A stretch of 64,000 bases of DNA, taken from positions 930,001 through 994,000 of the forward strand of contig NZ_CP093384.1 of assembly GCF_022655055.1 (NCBI RefSeq). Reading direction: 5' to 3'. Of this stretch, positions 27,531 to 36,036 are shown in pieces (within the stretch, counting starts at the first letter, position 1; each line of letters starts with the position of its first letter). The notes below the pieces were generated by a model. The model did no database searches. It was not told the origin of the DNA and worked only from the letters and a program-made list of their open reading frames with translations. A program made the translations under genes and the position numbers. This DNA comes from Vagococcus sp. CY52-2. Lineage in GTDB: Bacteria; Bacillota; Bacilli; Lactobacillales; Vagococcaceae.

Positions 27531-28868
27531 ATGGAACTGAATAAAAATAAAACGTACCACTTTGTCGGAATTAAAGGAACAGGAATGAGTGCATTAGCTC
27601 TTATTTTGCATCAAAAAGGATTTACAGTACAAGGATCTGATATTGACAAATATATCTTTACTCAAAGAGAATTAGAATTGGCTAACATTCCGATTAAACC
27701 ATTTCAAGAAGTGAATATACAAGATGATATGGTGATTATTGCTGGAAATGCGTTTCCAGACAGTCATATTGAAATAAAAGCAGCACTTAAAAAAGGATTA
27801 CCGGTTATTCGTTATCATAAATTCTTAGGAGAATTTATTAAGCACTTTACAAGCATTGCGGTAACGGGTTCTCATGGAAAAACAACGACTACAGGATTGT
27901 TGTCTCACGTCTTTTCAGGAATTGAGCCAACAAGTTACTTAATCGGAGATGGGACTGGACATGGTGAGCCCGGAGCGAAATTCTTCTGTTTTGAAGCATG
28001 TGAATATCGTCGTCACTTTTTAGCATATTCTCCTGACTATGCGATTATGACAAACATTGATTTTGATCACCCTGATTATTATCATGGCATTGAGGATGTG
28101 TTTGATGCATTCCAGTCATTTGCTAATCAAGTGAAAAAAGGAATCATCGCATTTGGTGATGATAAAAACTTAAGACGTTTGAAAACAGATGTGCCAGTTT
28201 ATTATTATGGATTAAATGAGACGGATGATTTCCAAGCGGTTAATATTGAGCGAACAACTGAAGGGTCATCATTTGATGTACTCCATAAAGGAGATATGAT
28301 TGGCTCATTTAAAGTGCCAACATACGGCGTGCACAATATTTTAAATGCTTTAAGTGTGATTGCGATTTCTCACCTAGAAGGATTTGATATGAGTTTAGTC
28401 GCCAAAGAGATGCTAACATTTGGTGGCGTGAAACGTCGTTTTAGTGAAAAACGCGTTTCTGATATGATTATTGTAGATGATTATGCTCACCACCCAGCAG
28501 AAATCAAAGTAACGATTGATGCGGCAAGACAAAAATATCCTGAAAAAGAAATTATTGCTGTCTTCCAACCACATACGTTTACTAGAACCATTGCGTTATT
28601 GGATGAATTCGCTGAATCACTAGATCATGCTGACCAAGTTTATTTATGTGACATCTTTGGTTCTGCAAGAGAAGAAATTGGTTCGGTAAAAATTGAAGAT
28701 TTAGGCGTTAAAATTTCTAAAGGTGGCGATTTAATTACACTAGAAAATATGTCACCACTACTTGATTACAAAGAGGCTGTTGTGATTTTTATGGGAGCAG
28801 GAGATGTACAGAAATTTGAAGTGGCGTATGAAAGTTTATTAGGAAACACTCGTCCAAATACAATGTAG
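27531..28868 (+). CDS. murC: UDP-N-acetylmuramate--L-alanine ligase
   Basis: 445 residues; adds L-alanine to UDP-MurNAc in peptidoglycan precursor synthesis. N-terminal nucleotide-sugar binding [17 protein letters not shown] loop [11 protein letters not shown], central motif DFDHPDYY, C-terminal [10 protein letters not shown] and FQPHTFTRT. Start after AGAGGAG. The hotdog gene follows after 51 bases. Confidence 0.97.
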   Translation: MELNKNKTYHFVGIKGTGMSALALILHQKGFTVQGSDIDKYIFTQRELELANIPIKPFQEVNIQDDMVIIAGNAFPDSHIEIKAALKKGLPVIRYHKFLGEFIKHFTSIAVTGSHGKTTTTGLLSHVFSGIEPTSYLIGDGTGHGEPGAKFFCFEACEYRRHFLAYSPDYAIMTNIDFDHPDYYHGIEDVFDAFQSFANQVKKGIIAFGDDKNLRRLKTDVPVYYYGLNETDDFQAVNIERTTEGSSFDVLHKGDMIGSFKVPTYGVHNILNALSVIAISHLEGFDMSLVAKEMLTFGGVKRRFSEKRVSDMIIVDDYAHHPAEIKVTIDAARQKYPEKEIIAVFQPHTFTRTIALLDEFAESLDHADQVYLCDIFGSAREEIGSVKIEDLGVKISKGGDLITLENMSPLLDYKEAVVIFMGAGDVQKFEVAYESLLGNTRPNTM

Positions 28869-28919
28869 TTGGTGATTGTTTTCTGATATGATAAGATAAA
28901 AAGGAAGGGAGAGGTAATC

Positions 28920-29396
28920 ATCGATTCGTCAAAAAATAAAATTAAAGCCATTACGGAATTTAATGAGGGAGAGATTTTAAGCATCACAGAAACCTTAGAA
29001 GATAGCCAAATTTTACTCTATCTAGGATTAACCAAAGATGCAAATCCTTTATTTATTCAAACAGAATTTGCAGAAGAAACGATTAATGATGCGCCAATTG
29101 TACCAAGTATCATGTTAATGGGAATTATTTCAAGTAATATCTCAAAACATTTACCTGGTCCAGGATGGAATATTGTAAATCTAACATTTAACTTACTTCG
29201 AAATGTGTATCACGGTGAAACACTGACGTTTCATTTTGAAATCATAAACATTGACGAGTTGAAGAGAACGATGACACTTTCTGTTAAAGCGTATGATTAT
29301 GATGATGAACGTCTTTTAAATTCGGTGGTTATTGTCGAACTTAATACAAAAGAGAAAGTGAGCGATGTCAATGAATCAACAACATCAAACAATTGA
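28920..29396 (+). CDS. MaoC/hotdog-type acyl dehydratase-like protein with non-standard start
   Basis: 158 residues if read from the ATC at 28920. The C-terminal part PSIMLMGIISSNISKHLPGPGWNIVNLTFNLLRNVYHGETLTF has the layout of MaoC dehydratases (HGML.., LPGPG.., F..PVY.GDTL..), and NPLFIQTEFAE upstream is also family-like, so the fold needs residues before the ATG at 29112. Between the upstream in-frame TGA (28884) and 29112 there is no ATG, GTG or TTG. A strong site, AAGGGAGAGG, ends 5 bases before ATC-28920. The catalytic D...H pair of true hydratases is not evident. It overlaps the next gene by 32 bases. Either a rare ATC start, a start-codon mutation, or a sequencing error. Confidence 0.7.
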   Translation: MDSSKNKIKAITEFNEGEILSITETLEDSQILLYLGLTKDANPLFIQTEFAEETINDAPIVPSIMLMGIISSNISKHLPGPGWNIVNLTFNLLRNVYHGETLTFHFEIINIDELKRTMTLSVKAYDYDDERLLNSVVIVELNTKEKVSDVNESTTSNN

Positions 29397-30060
29397 ACAT
29401 ACAAATGGTTTAGCGAAATTTTACAGTAAAGTATATGGCTATTTAGGCGTTGGCTTAGGTATTAGTGCCTTAATTTCTTACTTAGTGCTTAATGTATTTG
29501 CTGAATCTGTTTTACCCGTTATTTTTGGTAATCCATTACTATTTTGGGGTATGTGGATAGCACAACTTGTACTAGTTGTTTACCTTGGAAAAAATGCATT
29601 TAATGATTCAGCTAAATCATTCATTGGGTTTATCGCCTATTCCGCTTTAACTGGTGTGACCATTTCTGTCACGCTTGCGATGTACAATCAACAAGCCATT
29701 GTTCGTGCGTTTGTTACAACAGCGATTATGTTTGTTGGGATGTCACTACTTGGTGTGTTTATCAAAAAAGATTTAAGTGCCATGGGTCATGCTTTATATA
29801 GTTTAGTGATTGGTGTGATTATTGCGACACTGATTAACGTCTTTTTCTTAAAAAGTGCCCCAGTTGATTATTTTATTTCTTATTCAATGGTTGTCATTTT
29901 TGCTGGATTGATTGCATATGATAATCAAAAAATTAAAGTAATTTATCAAGAAAGTGGTGCGAAAACAGCATCAGGTTTAGCTGTTTATTGTGCATTAAGC
30001 TTATACCTTGATATCGTCAACTTATTCTTAGCGTTAGTAAGAATTTTCGGTAGAGATTAA
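29365..30060 (+). CDS. Bax inhibitor-1/YccA family membrane protein
   Basis: 231 residues, seven predicted helices, UPF0005/BI-1 family: FYSKVYGYLGVGLGISALISY at the N-terminus, ALTGVTIS in the middle, and the conserved end YDNQKIKVIYQ...LAVYCALSLYLDIVNLFLALVRIFG with the aspartates of the pH-sensitive calcium-leak site. Likely a calcium/proton leak channel or protease modulator of the cell membrane; bacterial role uncertain. Starts inside the hotdog gene with AGAGAAAGTGAG upstream. Confidence 0.93.
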   Translation: MSMNQQHQTIEHTNGLAKFYSKVYGYLGVGLGISALISYLVLNVFAESVLPVIFGNPLLFWGMWIAQLVLVVYLGKNAFNDSAKSFIGFIAYSALTGVTISVTLAMYNQQAIVRAFVTTAIMFVGMSLLGVFIKKDLSAMGHALYSLVIGVIIATLINVFFLKSAPVDYFISYSMVVIFAGLIAYDNQKIKVIYQESGAKTASGLAVYCALSLYLDIVNLFLALVRIFGRD

Positions 30061-30068
30061 TACAAGTA

Positions 30069-30103
30069 AGAGAAGTCCTTTTAAAAAGGGGCTTCTTTTT
30101 TTT
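30069..30103 (+). terminator. Terminator after the BI-1 gene
   Basis: AGAAGTCCTTTT pairs with AAAGGGGCTTCT (one G-T), followed by eight T. Confidence 0.85.
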
Positions 30104-30110
30104 GACACCT

Positions 30111-30165
30111 TTTTTGTTATAGTTGACATATAATATTTTTTGTTATACTATAACTATAACAAAAA
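30111..30165. promoter_or_regulatory. Promoter and operator of the GntR-type regulator
   Basis: TTGACA (30123-30128) and TGT-TATACT (30144-30149) form the promoter. Three copies of TTTTTGTTATA are present: 30111-30121 and 30137-30147 direct, 30155-30165 inverted. The last two make an 11-base inverted repeat with a 7-base spacer over the -10; the first and last form a 14-base exact inverted repeat (TTTTTGTTATAGTT / AACTATAACAAAAA). Autoregulation by the following GntR protein is likely. Confidence 0.7.
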
Positions 30166-30176
30166 GAGGTGAGACC

Positions 30177-30566
30177 ATGATAGAGATTGATACAGAGAGT
30201 ATTATCCCAATATATAGTCAGCTAATGTTTCAAATAAAGCGAGCAATTGTATTAGGGAATCTAAAGAGGGGGCAAAGTATGCCAAGCGTGAGATCGCTGG
30301 CTGGAGATATTGGTGTGAATTTGCATACGATTAATAAAGCGTACAAATTACTTGTAGAAGAGGGTGTATTGGTTCAAGAAAAAAAAGGCTTTACAGTGAG
30401 TTGTGAAAAACCAATTCAAACCAGTGAAGAAAATAAAAAACAAATTCAACAAAAATTAGATGAAATTATTATTGATGGGTTAATTTTTGATCTAGATATA
30501 GAGGCATTAATTGAGCAAAGATTAAATATACTTGAAGGATGTGAAATAAATGATTTGGATAATTAG
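30177..30566 (+). CDS. GntR-family regulator, YtrA subfamily
   Basis: 129 residues. N-terminal GntR winged helix: PIYSQLMFQIKRAIVLGNLKRGQSMPSVRSLAGDIGVNLHTINKAYKLLVEEGVL. The short helical C-terminal tail without an effector domain is typical of YtrA-type dimerising repressors. ATG at 30177 after AGAGGTGAGA is used; upstream in-frame codons lie in the promoter. Overlaps the next gene by 17 bases, so the pair is coupled, like other YtrA-type operons that carry a membrane protein or ABC transporter. Confidence 0.92.
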   Translation: MIEIDTESIIPIYSQLMFQIKRAIVLGNLKRGQSMPSVRSLAGDIGVNLHTINKAYKLLVEEGVLVQEKKGFTVSCEKPIQTSEENKKQIQQKLDEIIIDGLIFDLDIEALIEQRLNILEGCEINDLDN

Positions 30567-31626
30567 TGCGTTACTTTTATTTTTAGGGTTTTCAATGTCT
30601 ATGACACCTTACATAACACAAAGAGGGATTATTTTTGGTGTGACTTTATCAAAAGAAACCGATGACATCATTCAGTTAAAGAAACGATATTTTAATCAAA
30701 ATATGCTATTAAGCATAGTGATAATACTATTGTTTATTTTTTTTGATAAAGGATTAAATCTATCAGAGGAAACATTGAGCATTATAATGGTGGTCTTTAT
30801 CTCTCTTCAAATGGTATTTGGGATTGTCGCCTATTTCATTGCGAATCGACAAGTAGCATGTTATAAAAACCAACTAATTAAAGAAGGCTATCAACCAAAC
30901 AAAAAAATGGTGCTTGATTTAAATTACCGAGAAACTATGACGATTTTTCCGACGTGGTTATTAGTTGCTATTCAACTTATTATTATCGCAATCGAAATAA
31001 TTATCACGATCAAACATCAAGCAATTATCCCTAATAAAATCATCATGCAATGGGATTTTCAAGGAAATCCTACAAGAATAGTTGATAAAACATGGTTTAA
31101 TATTTATTCTTTACCCATTATTCAATTAGTCATGGTATTTATATTAAGCATCACCAATGAATCATATAAACGTGGCAAACAACGAGTGATGAATAATCAA
31201 TCAGTTAAATGGAGTCAGTCTTTTAGAAAAATATCTTCTTATGTAGGAGTAGTGATTGCGGTATTAGTCCAAATCACGATATTTAGTATCCAAATGACCA
31301 GTGTGGTACCACTGCTCACTGAGAAGACACTGTTTAAAATATTCATTATCCTTTTAGGACTCATGTTACTCACTATTATCAGTTTAATGGTGATTTATGG
31401 ACAAAGTGGTTCTAGATTAAATCCGTCAAGTGTGATACCACAAGCCTATGATGATGATAAATACTGGAAATGGGGGATGTTTTATTATAATCGAGAGGAT
31501 CCATCCTTTTGGGTTGAAAAGCGAATGGGGATTGGCATGACGATTAATCTGGCTAATTGGAAAGCAGTCGCATTTGTGGTGATACCGATTGTTTTTATGT
31601 TAGGCGTGTCGTTTTTTATTAGTTAA
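30550..31626 (+). CDS. DUF1648/DUF5808 membrane protein
   Basis: 358 residues, about eight hydrophobic helices. The middle carries the DUF1648 pattern IPNKIIMQWDFQGNPTRIVDKTW (x-I-x-x-x-W-x-x-x-G-x-P); the C-terminal DUF5808 pattern is DDKYWKWGMFYYNREDPSFWVEKRMGIGMTINL. Such proteins are often encoded with YtrA-type regulators and linked to envelope stress in Bacillus (SdpI-related). Substrate or partner unknown. Starts within the regulator gene. Confidence 0.87.
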   Translation: MIWIISALLLFLGFSMSMTPYITQRGIIFGVTLSKETDDIIQLKKRYFNQNMLLSIVIILLFIFFDKGLNLSEETLSIIMVVFISLQMVFGIVAYFIANRQVACYKNQLIKEGYQPNKKMVLDLNYRETMTIFPTWLLVAIQLIIIAIEIIITIKHQAIIPNKIIMQWDFQGNPTRIVDKTWFNIYSLPIIQLVMVFILSITNESYKRGKQRVMNNQSVKWSQSFRKISSYVGVVIAVLVQITIFSIQMTSVVPLLTEKTLFKIFIILLGLMLLTIISLMVIYGQSGSRLNPSSVIPQAYDDDKYWKWGMFYYNREDPSFWVEKRMGIGMTINLANWKAVAFVVIPIVFMLGVSFFIS

Positions 31627-31630
31627 CGAT

Positions 31631-31664
31631 CAAAACACAGAATCTAAGGGTTTTGTGTTTTTTT
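31631..31664 (+). terminator. Terminator after the GntR operon
   Basis: AAAACACA and TGTGTTTT, 14-base loop, then TTT-rich sequence. The following 220 bases hold only the polA promoter (TGA-TAGAAT at about 31850-31858). Confidence 0.75.
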
Positions 31665-31888
31665 ATTAATTATTATTGGTATGGCTGGCAATGAATAGAA
31701 ATCATTTTTTTTTTATTTTACTGGTTATTATAAAGATTTATTTACATAAACTATTATCGCAAACAAGATAATCTTTCAAAAGAATAATGCAGCTAGACAA
31801 AAATAAACCCCTTTAGGATTTTTAACTTTCGCAATAGCATGTAAAATTTGATAGAATATTAACAGAAGAATAGAAATGGAGTGTCATA

Positions 31889-34540
31889 ATGGCGAAGAAA
31901 AAATTATTATTAGTCGATGGAAATAGTATTGCGTTTAGAGGATTCTATGCACTCTATCAGTCACTTGAACGTTTCAAAAATAACAATGGTTTACATACAA
32001 ATGCGTTATATGCAGTCAATAATATGTTAGAAAATATATTAGCTAAAGAAGAACCAACTCATGTATTAGTAGCATTTGATGCAGGGAAAACAACCTTTAG
32101 ACATGCATTTTACGAAGATTATAAAGCGGGACGAGCAAAAACACCAAGTGAATTTAAGGAACAAATGCCTTATTTACGAGATTTAATTGAAGGTCTTGGG
32201 ATGAAGCATTTTGAACTAGATAATTATGAAGCAGATGATATCATTGGAACACTTGCGACAAACTATGCCTCGGAGGAAATAGATGTTGTGGTGTTATCTG
32301 GAGATAAAGATTTAACTCAACTAGCAAGTGAGCACACGAAAGTGGATGTAACGGTGAAAGGTGTCAGTGAAATCGAAAGTTATACACCTGAGCATATTAT
32401 GGAAAAATATGAATTAACTCCGTCACAAATTGTCGACATGAAAGGTCTAGCAGGAGATCAATCAGATAATATTCCTGGTGTCACTAAAATTGGTGAAAAA
32501 ACAGCTATCAAGTTATTAAAAGAGTATGGCACAGTTGAAGGTATCTATGAACACATTGATGATATGAAAAAAAGTAAAATGAAAGAAAATCTGATCAATG
32601 AAAAAGACATTGCCTTATTAAGTAAAAAACTAGCCACCATTGATACAAATGTTCCACTCGATATGACGCTAGATGATTTAGTTTATAATGGGAAAGATTT
32701 AGAAAAGTTGATTCCTTTTTATAAAGAAATGGATTTTAATTCATTCTTGGCAAAATTAGATACCAGTCATGTAGAAAGTGATTTAGTTGAAAAAGTCGCG
32801 ATTCATTATGAGGTTGTGTCAGATTTAAGGGAAGATATGTTTACTTCAGATATGACGTTTTATGCAGAGATGTTAGGAGAAAATTATCATACTTCCCCAA
32901 TTGTTGGGTTTGCTTTTGGAAACAAAGAAAAAGTCTATGTGACAGATAATATGGACTTACTTTCGCATCCATTGTTGGTTCAATGGCTTCAAGACAATGA
33001 AAAAACGAAAAAAGTTTTTGATGCAAAAAGACAATATGTAGCGTTAAATCGTTATCACATTAAACTTGAAAATGTTAAATTTGATATGCTATTAGCTGCG
33101 TATTTAGCTGATTCAACGAATAATAGTGAAGACTTAGCTCAAATCGCTCATTTTTATGATTATTATGATGTGGATCGTGATGAAGTGGTTTATGGTAAGG
33201 GAGCAAAGAAAGGGTTACCTGAATCCATTGACACGTTATATGAGCATTTAGCTCGTAAGGTTATCGCAATAGACTCATTGTATGAGCCAATCATGACCGA
33301 TCTTGAAGATAAAAACCAAGCTGATTTATTTTATAATATCGAATTACCAATTGCCTTGATTTTAGCTGATATGGAAATAGAAGGCATTACGGTGAATGCG
33401 AGTCGATTGCAAGAAATGAAAGGCGAATTTGCTGAGAGATTAAGTGAGATTGAACAAACGATTTACGGTATTGCCGGCGAAGAGTTTAACATTAACTCGC
33501 CAAAACAATTGGGTGTGATTTTATTTGAAAAAATGGGATTGCCTGTTATTAAGAAAACAAAAACCGGTTATTCGACAGCGGTTGACGTATTAGAAAAATT
33601 ACAGGGTGAGTCACCCATCATTGATAGTATTTTGTCTTACCGACAGTTAGCTAAAATTCAATCAACGTACGTGGAAGGATTATTAAAAGTCATTTTTGAA
33701 GATAATAAAATCCATACCAGATACATTCAAACACTAACTCAAACAGGGCGACTAAGCTCAGTTGACCCTAATTTGCAAAATATTCCAATTCGATTGGAAG
33801 AAGGACGTCAAATTCGTCAAGCATTTGTTCCACGACAAAAGGGATGGAAATTGTTCGCATCCGACTATTCTCAAATTGAGTTGCGTGTGTTAGCGGCTAT
33901 TTCTGATGATGAACATTTAAAAGAAGCGTTTATTGAAGGAATGGATATTCATTCAAGTACAGCGATGCGTGTGTTTGGTATTGAAAAAGCTGAAGACGTA
34001 GATAGCAATATGCGTCGCCAAGCAAAAGCCGTTAACTTTGGGATTGTGTATGGGATCAGTGATTATGGTTTATCACAAAATTTAGGCATTACACGAAAAG
34101 AAGCGCAAGAGTTCATCGACCGTTACTTTACAATGTATCCAGGTGTTAAAAAATATATGGAAGACATTGTGCGAGAAGCAAAAGATAAGGGGTATGTTGA
34201 AACGATGTATCATCGTCGCCGTTATTTACCAGATATCAATGCTAGAAACTTTAATCTGCGCTCATTTGCTGAAAGAACAGCGATTAACACGCCAATTCAA
34301 GGAAGTGCTGCTGATATTTTAAAAATTGCGATGATTCAGATACATAAACGATTAAAAGAAGAAAACCTGCAAGCAACGATGTTGTTACAAGTACACGATG
34401 AGTTAGTATTTGAAGCACCAGAGGAAGAAATTCCAGTCTTGCAACAATTAGTCGAAGAAACCATGAATCATGCCGTTGAATTATCTGTCCCACTTAGAGC
34501 AGATAGTAGTTATGGTGACACATGGTATGATGCCAAATAA
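31889..34540 (+). CDS. polA: DNA polymerase I
   Basis: 883 residues. N-terminal 5'-nuclease/flap domain (1-290; VLSGDKDLTQLA, GDQSDNIPGVTKIGEKTA), a vestigial 3'-5' exonuclease domain (about 300-470) in which the DTE motif expected near TFYAEMLGEN is lost, and the polymerase domain with motif A SDYSQIELRVLA, motif B RRQAKAVNFGIVYG and motif C QVHDELVFE. Works in Okazaki-fragment processing and repair, without proofreading by sequence, as known for other Gram-positive Pol I enzymes. First gene of polA-mutM-coaE. Confidence 0.97.
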   Translation: MAKKKLLLVDGNSIAFRGFYALYQSLERFKNNNGLHTNALYAVNNMLENILAKEEPTHVLVAFDAGKTTFRHAFYEDYKAGRAKTPSEFKEQMPYLRDLIEGLGMKHFELDNYEADDIIGTLATNYASEEIDVVVLSGDKDLTQLASEHTKVDVTVKGVSEIESYTPEHIMEKYELTPSQIVDMKGLAGDQSDNIPGVTKIGEKTAIKLLKEYGTVEGIYEHIDDMKKSKMKENLINEKDIALLSKKLATIDTNVPLDMTLDDLVYNGKDLEKLIPFYKEMDFNSFLAKLDTSHVESDLVEKVAIHYEVVSDLREDMFTSDMTFYAEMLGENYHTSPIVGFAFGNKEKVYVTDNMDLLSHPLLVQWLQDNEKTKKVFDAKRQYVALNRYHIKLENVKFDMLLAAYLADSTNNSEDLAQIAHFYDYYDVDRDEVVYGKGAKKGLPESIDTLYEHLARKVIAIDSLYEPIMTDLEDKNQADLFYNIELPIALILADMEIEGITVNASRLQEMKGEFAERLSEIEQTIYGIAGEEFNINSPKQLGVILFEKMGLPVIKKTKTGYSTAVDVLEKLQGESPIIDSILSYRQLAKIQSTYVEGLLKVIFEDNKIHTRYIQTLTQTGRLSSVDPNLQNIPIRLEEGRQIRQAFVPRQKGWKLFASDYSQIELRVLAAISDDEHLKEAFIEGMDIHSSTAMRVFGIEKAEDVDSNMRRQAKAVNFGIVYGISDYGLSQNLGITRKEAQEFIDRYFTMYPGVKKYMEDIVREAKDKGYVETMYHRRRYLPDINARNFNLRSFAERTAINTPIQGSAADILKIAMIQIHKRLKEENLQATMLLQVHDELVFEAPEEEIPVLQQLVEETMNHAVELSVPLRADSSYGDTWYDAK

Positions 34541-34558
34541 GATAAAGGGGTAGAGTGA

Positions 34559-35389
34559 ATGCCTGAATTACCAGAAGTTGAAACAGTCAGAAAAGGACTG
34601 GTTCAACTTGTTAAAGGAAAAGAAATTAGTAATGTTATCGTCGATTGGGGAAGAATTATTGAGTCTCCTGAAGTAGACGAATTTATTCATACATTAGTCG
34701 GTCAAACGATTTTAGATGTGGACAGACGTGGTAAATTCTTGATTTTTAAATTAAGTCATCACGATATGATTAGCCACTTGCGAATGGAAGGAAAATTTGA
34801 ATATCATAGTCAAACCGATGAGATTCAAAAACACACGCACGTTCGTTTTCAATTTACTGATGGAACAGAATTACGTTATCTCGATGTGAGAAAGTTTGGT
34901 CGTTTGTCGCTTGAAGAAAAAGACCATGGAGAAGATTACAAAGGTATAAAAAAATTAGGTCCGGAACCGATTTTACCTGATTTTGATTTAGAGGTTTTTA
35001 AACAGCAATTAAAGAAAAAACATCGTGCGATTAAACCGTTATTACTGGATCAAACTTTAGTGACTGGATTAGGAAATATTTATGTTGATGAAGCATTGTA
35101 TCAATCGTGTATTCATCCAGAGCAGATAGCATCAAAACTAACGGACAATGAAGTTGAAACACTTCATCAATCTATTATTGATGTCTTAGCGATAGCTGTA
35201 GAGGCTGGTGGAACAACTATTAGAACTTATAAAAATGCTTTAGGCGACGCTGGTAATTTTCAAGTGTATTTATCGGCATATGGCAAACAAGGTGAACCTT
35301 GCAAACGCTGTGGTCATACGATTGAAAAAATAAAGGTCGCTCAACGTGGGACTCATTTTTGTCCTGTTTGTCAAGTCGCTCATGATTAG
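34559..35389 (+). CDS. mutM: Formamidopyrimidine-DNA glycosylase
   Basis: 276 residues; removes 8-oxoguanine and formamidopyrimidines and nicks the abasic site. Catalytic N-terminus PELPEVE (proline 2 after Met removal, glutamate 3), H2TH domain around TGLGNIYVDEALYQ, and C-terminal zinc finger CKRCGHTIEKIKVAQRGTHFCPVC with four cysteines. 18 bases after polA and 12 bases before coaE, so one operon joining repair synthesis and base excision. Confidence 0.97.
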   Translation: MPELPEVETVRKGLVQLVKGKEISNVIVDWGRIIESPEVDEFIHTLVGQTILDVDRRGKFLIFKLSHHDMISHLRMEGKFEYHSQTDEIQKHTHVRFQFTDGTELRYLDVRKFGRLSLEEKDHGEDYKGIKKLGPEPILPDFDLEVFKQQLKKKHRAIKPLLLDQTLVTGLGNIYVDEALYQSCIHPEQIASKLTDNEVETLHQSIIDVLAIAVEAGGTTIRTYKNALGDAGNFQVYLSAYGKQGEPCKRCGHTIEKIKVAQRGTHFCPVCQVAHD

Positions 35390-35401
35390 GAGGGGTAAGC
35401 C

Positions 35402-35995
35402 ATGTCTTATTTGTTAGGATTAACTGGTGGCATTGCTTCTGGAAAATCAACCATTAGTCAGTTTTTCAAATCAAAACACATTCCTGTGATTGATGCAGAC
35501 TTAGTTGCTAGAGAAGTGGTAGAGCCTAATACAACTGGGTTAAATCAGATTGTGGCTCATTTTGGTGAAGAGATTCTGTTGTCCAATGAAAAACTTAATC
35601 GAAAAAAATTAGGATCGATTATTTTTGAGGATGAAAAAAAAAGAGAACAATTAAATACCATATTGTCAAAAGAAATTCGTCAAAATATTTTAGAGAAAGT
35701 GACTTATTTCCAGTCGAGAAAAGCACCTCTCATTGTGCTTGATATTCCACTTCTTTATGAAGGAGCATATGATGAGATGGTAGATAGTGTCATGGTTTGT
35801 TATGTACCGAAAAAGACTCAATTACACCGATTAATGTTGCGTGATGGGTTAAATGAGGAAGACGCCTTGAAACGAATTGATAGTCAAATGAGTTTGGATG
35901 ATAAAAAAAATCTGGCTGATACAATAATTGACAATAGTGGATCAATCGAAGAAACATTAAAACAAGTCGATAATTGGCTAACACACTTTTCATAA
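35402..35995 (+). CDS. coaE: Dephospho-CoA kinase
   Basis: 197 residues; last step of coenzyme A synthesis, phosphorylating the 3'-hydroxyl of dephospho-CoA. P-loop GLTGGIASGKST at 6-17, DADLVAREVVEP after it, and LDIPLLYE in the substrate domain. ATG after TTAGGAGGGG. Third gene of the polA-mutM-coaE order seen widely in Firmicutes. Confidence 0.96.
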   Translation: MSYLLGLTGGIASGKSTISQFFKSKHIPVIDADLVAREVVEPNTTGLNQIVAHFGEEILLSNEKLNRKKLGSIIFEDEKKREQLNTILSKEIRQNILEKVTYFQSRKAPLIVLDIPLLYEGAYDEMVDSVMVCYVPKKTQLHRLMLRDGLNEEDALKRIDSQMSLDDKKNLADTIIDNSGSIEETLKQVDNWLTHFS

Positions 35996-36001
35996 AAAAA
36001 C

Positions 36002-36036
36002 CACCTGAGCGTTTTCGTTCAGGTGATTTCGTTTTT
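36002..36036. terminator. Bidirectional terminator between coaE and the exporter
   Basis: CACCTGAGCG and CGTTCAGGTG form a 10-base stem with a TTTT loop. T runs lie on both sides (GTTTTTTT on plus, GGTTTTTTT on minus), so it can end both convergent transcripts. Confidence 0.9.

Noticed and set aside
31889-34540. Missing proofreading motifs in DNA polymerase I as a novelty
   Set aside because: Loss of the 3'-5' exonuclease residues is common in Gram-positive Pol I and needs no special explanation.
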